Part shown: positions 54,872 through 63,780 of the stretch, piece by piece
How the letters are laid out: each line of letters opens with the position of its first letter
Position numbering within the stretch: position 1 is the stretch's first letter
Assembly: GCA_942159475.1 (NCBI GenBank)
Contig: OW804094.1
Span: 135,456,755 to 135,520,754, forward strand
DNA: 64,000 nt
DNA from: Sthenelais limicola
Lineage: Eukaryota; Annelida; Polychaeta; Phyllodocida; Sigalionidae
Reading direction: 5' to 3'
Position numbers and translations under genes: made by a program
Notes under the pieces: generated by a model
The model's input: only the letters and a program-made list of their open reading frames with translations
Told to the model about the DNA's origin: nothing
Database searches by the model: none

Positions 54872-55031
54872 ATTTAATACACAGTCTTGAACTTTGATAA
54901 ATCTATTCATACAACTTTAAATGGTGCATACCCCAAAGATAAGAGCATTCCTACAAAGAGATCTTGTGAATAAATAACATTTAATACTATCAATTTTTCG
55001 ACTTGTGACTTATTTTTGTGTAACACACCAC
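54872..55031 (-). mobile_element. Family B MITE, right-half fragment
   Basis: From TTAATACACAGTCTTGAACT to TATTTTTGTGTAACACACCAC. The left half is replaced by the minisatellite. Confidence 0.8.
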
Positions 55032-55085
55032 AAATATGGTCACAGTCCACAAGCAGTCTGATATACCCTTCTAAGTCCATTATAA

Positions 55086-55205
55086 AGGCCCTTTCACATT
55101 ACAACGGCCGATTGGTGTTCGGCTGCCGCACGGCAAAATACACAATGTTAAAGTATTACAGCCAGCACGGATCGGCCGGGTGGTCGTGTTAATGTGAATA
55201 GGCCT
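55086..55205. mobile_element. Family L hairpin MITE with TAA target duplication
   Basis: AGGCCCTTTCACATTACAAC then GGCCGAT at the left; ATCGGCCGGGTGGTCGTG then TTAATGTGAATAGGCCT at the right. TAA on both sides (55083-55085, 55206-55208). Single copy here; the 3-bp duplication suggests PIF/Harbinger. Confidence 0.72.
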
Positions 55206-55208
55206 TAA

Positions 55209-55610
55209 CTGTATGATGTGCCCAGAAAAGTCCCCAATCGTCGACTGAAATAGCCTATAAAACAATCTATGGCCGAATTCAGCTCACAACTCCATTCAAA
55301 AAGGTGTCTATCAGCCCATATTGTGGCTACTATAGGTGCAAACTATAAATGCCAGGTAGGGTATTATAAAAGGCCTGGCATTTAGAGTGACGCATATGAT
55401 CCCTCCTGTGCTGCGGCAGGTGTAGACATAGTAATGATCATATGGGAAACATATGAGTAGGACCTGGACGGTATTGATTGACACGGGGCTGTGTACTCTC
55501 ATGAATACTGTGTCGCGCTTCACACATTAGGTTCTCCACCAGCTGAACCACCAACCCTTCCTGACTACCACATGTGTACGCCATAGGTTGCCTGAATAGG
55601 CTTTATATAT
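55209..55610. other. Unique DNA with an 11-bp stem-loop
   Basis: TAAATGCCAGG (55346-55356) pairs with CCTGGCATTTA (55374-55384) across a 17-base loop. Nothing else recognised. Confidence 0.4.
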
Positions 55611-55709
55611 GTGCATCTATACTCTATACACAACATGTAGGCAACAGCTTTCCATAGGGTTAATCATAGCGGGCTTTGATGTTTACTGCCTACAGAAATC
55701 ATATGCAGT
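55611..55709. mobile_element. Family J hairpin element, copy 1
   Basis: GTGCATCTATACTCTATACA, TGTAGGCAACAGCTTTCC, CGGGCTTTGATGTTTACTGC and CTACAG. The two ends are complementary, more clearly in copy 2. Confidence 0.68.
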
Positions 55710-55774
55710 CTAGTAGCTAACGCAAAATTCAGGACCTGGATCGGGCTTTTGATCAGCAAGGGCTATCAACATGA

Positions 55775-56031
55775 CTGAGTGGACCAACCGGCCTAACCAC
55801 AACTATGTGTGGCATCAGTGAGGCCTCCGACGATGTATAGTCCAGGCAATCTAAGCCCTCACACACACACATCAAAATAACAAAAAACCCATGTATAGTT
55901 TAGCTTCTAGAGCCCTATTCTCTGAAACCTCAGCTATTTGTGAAGTGAAAATAAATTTATATACATTGGTTCGGTCAGAGCAGCAGGGAGTTTGGAGATC
56001 AGTATCATTGCTGTGGCAATGAAGCCAGGAC
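55775..56031 (+). repeat. Dispersed repeat M, copy 2
   Basis: From GAGTGGACCAACCGGCCTAA to GCAATGAAGCCAGGACTA, about 257 bp. It has an extra GGTTCGGTCAGAGCAGCAGG compared with 48838-49078 and is bracketed by two family J copies. Confidence 0.75.
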
Positions 56032-56033
56032 TA

Positions 56034-56142
56034 TATGTGCATCTATACTCTATACGCGTCTTGTAGGCAGTGGTTTTCCATAGGGTTAACCATAGCGGGC
56101 TTTGATGTTTACTGCCTACAGAACGCGTGTAGAGTGTATTCC
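56034..56142. mobile_element. Family J hairpin element, copy 2
   Basis: CTATACTCTATACGCGTCTT then GTAGGCAG pairs with CTGCCTACAGAACGCG then TGTAGAGTGTA. Centre TTTTCCATAGGGTTAACC. Confidence 0.72.
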
Positions 56143-56980
56143 CCTGTTATTAGCATTTGTTTCAGGCCTACTGTTTCCTCATCTGTTCTTTTATGCATCA
56201 ACTGTATACATTTCATCTAGACTAGATGCACCCCTTATAAAACGGGTAGTAATTATCTTTAAATATAGTTTTTATTGAATTTCTCTATCCCTTCTCCCAC
56301 TCTTTTTCACTCTCACCTTTATAAATCACCTCCCCACCCTTATCAATGTCCCTCCCCGATCTACCTTTCCCTTCCCCAGCAAGCCCTGCATTTGTGTGCA
56401 TCAGTAATACATCCCCAACTAGTATTTCCTGACATTAAACATATACAAATCCTTCAGAAAATTCATAAATAAAATAGTTTTCATTCGAAATAAATTCACA
56501 GAAGGCTTACTAATGGCAATAAACTATTTTTCAACTTTACAAGTTTTCGTCAATGACAAAGCCTTGATTGCATACTTATGATATAAATGTACAAAGTGGG
56601 TAATATGATATTGCAACAGCTGTTTAAATACGTCAACGCCGAACTTGTATGGACTAGAAATGTCTTAATGCAAGTCTGTCATATATCTTCACTAAGGATG
56701 AGTCTATCAACCTATTTTTCATTATTCGACATGTTTTTCAGTGACAACGAGTTAAAACCATCAAAATGTCAGTTAACTCAACCGTTTTTTTCCTGTCCTC
56801 AGATCTCTCCAGTGCCTCCTGTGCTTGGCGTTTTGTCCAAAGGACCCTGGTTTAATAACAGATGATAAAAAAAAGCGAGATTAAAGAAGTTTTTATAAGT
56901 GAAAAGCATGAAATGGCGCTGTTATGAACTACCAGAGACATGTTTTTCATCGCTTTTAGATGAGAAGAGTGCTTCATAAA
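56143..56980. other. Unique DNA
   Basis: AT-rich; a 92-codon frame at 56587-56865 has no recognised domain. Nothing supported. Confidence 0.4.
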
Positions 56981-56981
56981 T

Positions 56982-57386
56982 GTGATGTGTTATAGAAAAA
57001 TGAGTCACAAGTCGCCAAATTAAAATTTTTCAAAGTGTTTTATTCACAAGATGTATTTGTCGAAATGTTTTCATTCTTTTGGTGCTTAATGCTGTTTGTA
57101 TTATAAATAATTATATCTACCAAATTTCAAGACAGTGTATTAAATATATCCATGCGTTTCTAAGCTCATCCTATAGAGTATATTTAGCTACTTTACTGGT
57201 AATTGTTTACCGAAAAATATTGCAAACTTTTTTTTCAAAATAAAAAAATTCAAGCTTAAAATATAGAAACAATTTTCGGGTGTTCTAACGTTTACCATCA
57301 TCAGAATCCTCTTGATTTCCTCTTTTGAAATCTGATGATATCTCAAAATCCTTTTTTAGCGACTTGTGACTCATTCTCATACGACA
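56982..57386 (+). mobile_element. Family B MITE
   Basis: GTGATGTGTTATAGAAAAAT to CGACTTGTGACTCATTCTCA. The extreme right tip is degraded (TACGACAA). Confidence 0.85.
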
Positions 57387-57574
57387 ATTGGGCGGTCTAG
57401 AACGTGGAATTATTTCTAAATATGAAAGATGTATTATTAATCATAAAGTTTGTATTTATAGAAGTAGTAATATATGACCCTTTTCTTTTCTTGTATCAAC
57501 ATTATAACAGCAGCAGAATATTGATAAATCAAGCCCTACATGAATTCAGTGCCACATTTACACATATTATGACA

Positions 57575-57696
57575 TATACGGACAGGTTAACTAACGCGTT
57601 GGTTGAAGGAGCGTAAATATTGCACGAGTTGCATAGCAACGAGTGCAATATTATAAGCAACTGAAACCAACGAGTTAGTTAACAGATGTATTATAC
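57575..57696. mobile_element. Hairpin MITE (GTTAACTAAC type)
   Basis: GTTAACTAACGCGTTGGTT pairs with AACCAACGAGTTAGTTAAC, and inside ATATTGCACGAGTTGC pairs with GCAACGAGTGCAATAT around ATA. Tips ATACGGACAG and CAGATGTATTAT are partly complementary. Confidence 0.72.
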
Positions 57697-57742
57697 ATGA
57701 TTTCAATCATGAAAATACAAACAAATTGATTCATAGCTTAGA

Positions 57743-57874
57743 ATTTTACCGGTAATCTTAGTAAAAAAACAGATTGGTTGCCATGACAACCCCACGTAAA
57801 TCACTAGTGAAATATGCACTATGTGTAAATCACTCTAGATACATTGTTTTCATAGCAATGCGTGTATAATGAGT
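57743..57874. mobile_element. Family I hairpin MITE, half copy
   Basis: Right half of the element at 18851-19080: TTTTACCGGTAATCTTAG, ATGACAACCCCACGTAAATC, CACTAGTGAAATATGCACTA and GCAATGCGTGTATAAT. The left half is absent. Confidence 0.8.
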
Positions 57875-58405
57875 CATAATATGTGTAAATTATATTTGTG
57901 GTAATAGCTGAGAACGCAGCTTTAAGGATAGACCTACGTGTCAACCCACTCCTAATATCTCCAGTCTATGCCCTTTATCCCAGTAAATATATCACGCAAT
58001 ATTACTATTAAATCCTTATCCCTTCAGTCACCGTACAACCAGGCGTCTAATGGCTGACATATTCATGTCAGATGTTCCGCTTATAAACACTTCCATATTA
58101 CTTTCTGCCCCAATAGCGGAATCTAAGGGCAGAGGCGGTCATTAATGTCCCAATTATATTGTCAGTGAGGAGCGTTTTTCCATATTTTTTCTTTGAGAAT
58201 CATGTGTTCCGGCGGTGGTATTGGCCTCTAAATGAATAATAATAAAAGAAAAAACATCTCCAACTGGGGCAGAGTGCCTCGGAGAATGAGGTTTGCGCTG
58301 AACATTCTACGCAGCAAATGGTGTCACATATGGTGAGTGACTGACAGTGATGGTAGAGATGTATGGACATAGATATCACAAACACGCTCAAACGTAATTC
58401 ATCAT
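57875..58405. other. Unique DNA
   Basis: Nothing recognised. Confidence 0.4.
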
Positions 58406-58646
58406 GTGTCAGATTTTCAGAAAATGTACAATCCACCTTCACCAATACTCTCAAATAACCCAAATGTAGGACAAAAATGAAGCTCAAAATACAGTTCAAC
58501 ATAACGGAACTGGTATTATGAATCAACTTGATATCAAATATACTGTAATCAAATATATACCTGATATTTATTATTTTCAGCCTAATTTGGCAGAATTTGA
58601 TCAATGTGTGGAGCTGTCAATTGTACATTTTCTGAATATCTGACCC
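58406..58646 (-). mobile_element. Family A MITE
   Basis: GTGTCAGATTTTCAG to CTGAATATCTGACCC, flanked by TCAT on both sides. Confidence 0.87.
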
Positions 58647-59472
58647 TCATGTTGTATTATTTATCGCCTACTGATTCACCGGCCACAATATGTGCATGCT
58701 AATATATGCTAATATATGTACATATATTATATATTCCCAGGTAAATGGACCAAAATATATTTGTTCTTTTTCTTTTTCTTTTTTTATTTCTTTTTGCGAA
58801 TGAATTGTGTCGCAATTGAGTTGCATGGTGCTTATAAAATACATCGAGGTCCATGACAGCAATTGTAGTTGGAACAGGACATTAATTAAAAAGGCGATCA
58901 CATGCAATTTCTGCAGGGGCAACCCATCCTATCATTGTCCAGCCCCAATGCAGCTTAACTTCCAAGCTTTATGGGATGAGAAGGAAGGTGGTTTATGTAA
59001 AAGTAGGAGCGTGGAAGGTATCTTAATGTATTAGTGCATGGAAGTCGAATGTATTATAGCCTCTAGTACTATATTATGCATGGAGGAAATATTTTTAATT
59101 TATTTATTTAGAATAAATCTTTTTTAAACCTTGACCAAGATTGAGATGTGAAATACATTTTTAAGGGGAGTGTCTATGACCACAAACTTTATCAGATACC
59201 TTACTGAGTAATTAAACTTACTTTGACACATATCTATGTAAAACTACTGGGCTTATAGTTTGCGTTTTATCATCACATGTGTGGAGAGGGTTTATTTTTT
59301 ATTTAAAACTGAAAACCCCGATTTACCTTTTAATACAGCCCGAAGAAAAACATGAACCACTCAGACTATTTTAATATAATTTATATCCACTTAAGATTCA
59401 AGGTGTCTTCTATGAATTAAGATCAGATAACATGTTAATTTACCAACTTTTGAAATTTGCCATTCTGACAGC
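58647..59472. other. Unique block, possible regulatory sequence
   Basis: 58800-59030 is unique and balanced in composition, open on both strands over about 220 bp, with GACAGCAATTGTAGTTGG, ACATTAATTAAAAAGGCG and ATCACATGCAATTTCTGC. No domain is recognised in either frame. The rest is AT-rich. Confidence 0.28.
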
Positions 59473-59500
59473 AATTGTACATTTCTGGGCGACCTGACCC
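59473..59500 (+). mobile_element. Family A MITE, right-tip fragment
   Basis: CAATTGTACATTTCTGGGCG then ACCTGACCC. Only the terminal repeat remains, of the variant type. Confidence 0.65.
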
Positions 59501-60401
59501 ATATAAAAATAGATTATGCAAAAGGAGATCCAGACATGGATAGGCCGTTACGAAATTGAAGTAATTGTCTTCGGATCAGTGAAAAGCTTAGACAAAGTTT
59601 TTCTTTCTTTGAATCTTAAGTGCTATTGAATGGAGCTCTTGAACGCTAAAAATAAGAACAAACTTGTATGTCCTTAAGTGCCTTGAGTTATTTTTATGAA
59701 TTGATGCTTTTTGTAGAATATTTTTATAAAAAAATGTTCTGTTCTACAGTGAGAATTTAGCCTAAATTAAATAGGATTAAATAATATTGGCGTTGATGCA
59801 GTTTGATGTCAACTAATTCCTTTCTTACGGTTACTTTGTTTGATTTCGATGATTTATTATGGGCCATGTAAAAGGGACAATGCAAATCCAGATTAGATAC
59901 AATTTTTGAAAGACTATAGGGACATATTATAAAATTCATTTTCTGACGGAGGCTATTGAAAGCTTCTGGAAGAGGAAATCATTGCTTGCGTTTGAAATGA
60001 AAATGAATATAATATACCATTTTTAATCATCTTCATTTAATGTTTTATTCTGTATAAAAATCATATAAATGTCTACGATGTACTTAATAATTCCATACAC
60101 ACATAATGCACTCATCTTTTGATAATACGCTGCTTTATTCTGAGTGAATCATTTATATTTAATAAAAAGTACTACAAAAACCGACCTGGTGTCTTAGTTT
60201 ATTGAGGAATTTCATCTCTTTCCAAAAAATTATTCCTAAATTAAACCCTTAGATATCATATGCCACGTTCGCACATTTCTAGCTTTTTCACAATCATACA
60301 TAGAACTGTACAAGTGAAATCCTACCTTTCCGTTAATAAATCATATAGAAGGGATATTTTCTACAAAGCGTTCCTTGAAGGGTACATGCCAAGCAGTATA
60401 T
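59501..60401. other. Unique AT-rich DNA
   Basis: 900 bp without recognised repeats or coding sequence. Confidence 0.4.
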
Positions 60402-60636
60402 GGGTCAGATTTTCAGAAAATGTACAATTCGCCTTCACTAATCCTCTCAAATAACCCAAATTTAAGAGAAAAATCAGCTTCAAACTTCAGTTTAACATAA
60501 CAGAACAGATACTTTAAGTCAATACAATTCCAAATATACTCAGATATACCCGGTATTCAACATTTTTCAGCCAAAATTAGCAGAGTTTCCTAATTGTGTA
60601 GAGCTGCCAATTGTAAATCTTCTGAAAGTCTGACCC
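60402..60636 (-). mobile_element. Family A MITE
   Basis: GGGTCAGATTTTCAG to CTGAAAGTCTGACCC. Flanks ATAT and TTTG do not match. Confidence 0.86.
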
Positions 60637-60773
60637 TTTGAATACATTATGTGGAAGGAATATTTTTACTCATATTCTAAGTCAATAACTCAAGACTTGT
60701 CCATGCTGTTAGCTAGACTTCTCCTGTCACATTTACGGCAGCATAAAGATACTCAACTGGAGGGACTATACCT

Positions 60774-61008
60774 GGGTCAGATCGTCAGAAAATGTATAAC
60801 TCGCATTCACCAATCCTCTCAAATAACCCAAATTTAAGACAAAAATGAGCTTCAAAATACAGTTTAACATTGCAGAAGTGATGTTTCAAAACAACACAAT
60901 ACAAAATAGACTCAGATATACGCCGTATTCATCATTTCTCAGCCGAATTTAGTAGAATTTACTAAATGTGTAGAGCTGCCAATTGTACATTTTATGATGA
61001 TCTGACCC
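60774..61008 (-). mobile_element. Family A MITE, GATCGTCAG subfamily
   Basis: GGGTCAGATCGTCAG to ATGATGATCTGACCC, flanked by ACCT on both sides (60770-60773, 61009-61012). Confidence 0.88.
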
Positions 61009-61012
61009 ACCT

Positions 61013-61509
61013 ATAGACCAAAGGAACCCTGGTTGCTGCAAATGTCAGGCAAAATAACAATACACTATAGGAGTAGCCTAGATTAAGAACAAAAAGGGTA
61101 GAAAGCAGGAGGCCCAGACTGGTCAGTTGTTCGTCATCATTTGACAAGGACGCCGACCCAGTTCTTTAGCGGATGCTCCGATTTTTTGCCCATTTTTACT
61201 CCGGAAGGTTTGGTTGTTTGGAGAAGAGGGGTGTGTGTGTGGGGGGGGGGCACTCCCCCAATGAAAATAAGCAGTTGGTACACTAGGCTGCGATACGTAG
61301 ACATGAGGACATCATTTTATGATGAACAAATGTAAAACCCGTAGTCATGATAGATAAAAGTAGTCAATTATTTATTTAAGGGGATGCAAGGATTTGTTTA
61401 TAGTAGTTTGCTTTGTATTGTGAAGAGCAGTATTTATTTTAATTCATTTTATTTAGTTTTATAATGTCTTGAAATAAAGATATAATATGTCTACAATATG
61501 ATAAAAATG
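61013..61509. other. Unique DNA
   Basis: (GT)n followed by a G run at about 61222-61250. AATAAAGATATAATATG near 61475 may be an old tail. Nothing else. Confidence 0.4.
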
Positions 61510-61513
61510 AATA

Positions 61514-61647
61514 CAGTCTAGGTCCAAACCCTCAGATCAGATAAGAAGGGTATGTCAGTGATTGGACATTATATTGGCACTTTGCGGTTTGAGGCGAGAG
61601 ACTTTCCCTCCGTTTGAAGGAACTCTCTCTTCTTTGGACCTAGACTG
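61514..61647 (-). mobile_element. Family E MITE, 134-bp deletion derivative with intact ends
   Basis: CAGTCTAGGTCCAAACCCTC to GGACCTAGACTG, flanked by AATA on both sides. The central third is missing. Confidence 0.87.
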
Positions 61648-61744
61648 AATAAGACTTTTAACGTTAACAATATTTACTGGACCTATTTGTGTTGGCAGAT
61701 GTTGATCGTCCCGGCTGAATTTAATATTGGCAGGGTGTAAAATG

Positions 61745-63235
61745 GCCCAAAGAACATAAATTGGCAAGGATTATTTATAAATATTGCTTGTAAAGCTATT
61801 TATTTGACACGGTTAATCATGAATATCTTATCAAAAAACTAAAGAAATACGGGATCTCAGAGGGGGCAGAAAATTGGTTTAGGGATTATTTATCAAATCG
61901 CAAACAGAGAATATTACTGAATGGGGTATTATCATCACCTGAGACTGTAAAATGTGGCGTCCCACAAGGCACCTCATTAGGGCCGATACTATTTATTATA
62001 TATATAAATGATTTATTAGAAGTTATCCAGTTCAGTAGGGCTCAGCTGTTTGCGGATGATATGGTTTTACATGGAGATAGGCCGCTAAATTCAGGGCCAA
62101 TAGATTTATTACAACAAGATTTAAACAATGTATATGAATGGTGCAGGAAGAACAAAATCTCCCTGAACATTAAAAAATGCAAAACTGTTTCAATATGTTC
62201 CAAACCAAACGCTCATAACATGGCGGACTACTCTATAAATAGTCAAATTATTGAATCGGTCAAAGATTATAAATATCTAGGTGTCGAAATTGATCGAAAT
62301 TTGAACTATAAAACTTTCCTAGACAAGAAAATAAATATTATTAGAGTAAAAATCAAAGCCCTATCGAAACTGTATAAGGTATGTGATAAGAAAACAATCC
62401 TTCTTATCTACAAAACTACCATCCTTCCACACATAGATTATGGTGACATTCTTTATTCCTCTTCTAGCCAAAAATATTTAAATAGAATTCAATCACTTCA
62501 AAATGCTGCGCTGAAAATAATTCTCGGTCTTCCAAGGCTGGCAAATACAATACAGATACACAAAGAGCTTAATATACCCTCATTAAAGAATAGAAGAGAG
62601 TCACATATTCTAGACCTCGCGTACTTGCGATCGAGGAAAGTGGAAAATACGGATAATAGGAAAATAAACATTAGAGGATTAGCAAAAGGAAAGAAGTTAA
62701 TGGTTCCTCACCCAAAAAACGAGATATTTAAAAGATCATATATATATAGTTTGACAACATTATGGAATGGTCTGCCAGATGAAGCCCAATTATTGGACAA
62801 TAGAAAAGAGTTCCGACGTTTTCTACGTCAACAATATGTAAATTTTGATCAATATTTAAAAGAGGAGAGTAGTCAGAGTTAACTGACTGAATGGAAAATT
62901 AAAGAAAAAAGGTTCATAATGCCAAACCAAGATCGAGACATCGATGTTAATTTTAATTATCAAACTATTAATTTAAAATGGAAATCCACTGTATATAAGG
63001 GGTGACTTTTATTCAAAGGTCTTAAAAACGATATAGTTTATCAGTATATGTTAGAATTAAGATATTATGTTTTACAAGCTACTTCTGAATCTGTGTCTAA
63101 AATTGTGTAAACTGCAATCTAAACCTCACAATGTCAAATTTTCATAAATATATTGCAACGAAAGTGAATTGTAAAAACAGACCGATGTAATGTATATCGC
63201 CTATCAAAAATATAAAGTGAAATAATATTATTAAT
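61745..63235 (+). mobile_element. 5'-truncated non-LTR retrotransposon (CR1/jockey-like LINE)
   Basis: Contains the second half of a reverse transcriptase frame (61803-62882), about 350 bp of 3' untranslated DNA, and ends near 63205-63235 with ATAAAGTGAAATAATATTAT, a degenerate tail. Upstream of 61745 nothing resembles a retrotransposon, so the 5' part is missing, as usual for target-primed reverse transcription. No RNase H domain is seen after the polymerase, which fits CR1/jockey/L2 groups more than the I group. Confidence 0.8.
61803..62882 (+). CDS. Reverse transcriptase, C-terminal 359 codons of LINE ORF2 (truncated)
   Basis: RNA-dependent DNA polymerase of a LINE, which copies element RNA at the nicked chromosome. 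Residues counted from 61803: motif A FDTVNH (1-6, metal-binding Asp 2), motif B GVPQGTSLGP (52-61), motif C FADD (83-86, catalytic Asp pair), then ISLNIKKCKT (motif D region) and YLGVEID (motif E region), followed by the thumb and a C-terminal LQNAALKIILGLPR segment. The endonuclease and the N-terminal fingers are absent. Frame continues upstream of the first ATG (62061), so I start at 61803. Just before it, AAAGCT (61792-61797) would encode the expected Lys-Ala before Phe-Asp, but ATTTA (61798-61802) intervenes and shifts the frame. The frame is otherwise intact to TAA at 62880. Confidence 0.85.
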   Translation, partial: FDTVNHEYLIKKLKKYGISEGAENWFRDYLSNRKQRILLNGVLSSPETVKCGVPQGTSLGPILFIIYINDLLEVIQFSRAQLFADDMVLHGDRPLNSGPIDLLQQDLNNVYEWCRKNKISLNIKKCKTVSICSKPNAHNMADYSINSQIIESVKDYKYLGVEIDRNLNYKTFLDKKINIIRVKIKALSKLYKVCDKKTILLIYKTTILPHIDYGDILYSSSSQKYLNRIQSLQNAALKIILGLPRLANTIQIHKELNIPSLKNRRESHILDLAYLRSRKVENTDNRKINIRGLAKGKKLMVPHPKNEIFKRSYIYSLTTLWNGLPDEAQLLDNRKEFRRFLRQQYVNFDQYLKEESSQS

Positions 63236-63484
63236 ACTGTATAATACAACATTTAACGGAATGTAATTGTTAAAATGTAAGCTTGAATTATCCATCATTT
63301 AATATTGTTTCGGGCGCGTCGGAAGATCTATTTTTAGAGGCTTTTGTCCAATTCTGTATATTATTATGGAATAAAAATTCAATATATATATATATATTTG
63401 TGTGCATGTTTAGTTTCAGGGCAAAAACCTTAGAAGGTGACCGGGGAGTCGGTACGGGATGGCCATCTATAATATAGTATTCAT
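63236..63484. other. Unique DNA
   Basis: AT-rich; a (TA)n run near 63385. Nothing recognised. Confidence 0.4.
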
Positions 63485-63705
63485 CTGTCTAAGCTCACAA
63501 CCTCTCGGATTAGATAAAAGTAATATATCAGTGATTGAACGCCTACTTCGCTAATGGCTTTCGGTTTCCTGGACTAGGACTAGGCGTTCTAATGGGATTA
63601 TAATGTCATTTTGAAGTCTTAATGGAATTACATTGGCACTTTGTGTTTTGAGGCGAGAGGCTTTCCCTCCGTTTGAAGGAACTCCCTTATCTTTGGGCCT
63701 AGACT
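63485..63705 (-). mobile_element. Family E MITE
   Basis: CTGTCTAAGCTCACAACCTC to CTTTGGGCCTAGACTT. Full interior including both CATTATAAT-type segments; both tips mutated. Confidence 0.84.
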
Positions 63706-63780
63706 TTTATATACATGTATATTTATAGGAAAAGACAGTCAAGAATGTAGTGTGAATGTATCGTGTGTGAACTGCTATCT

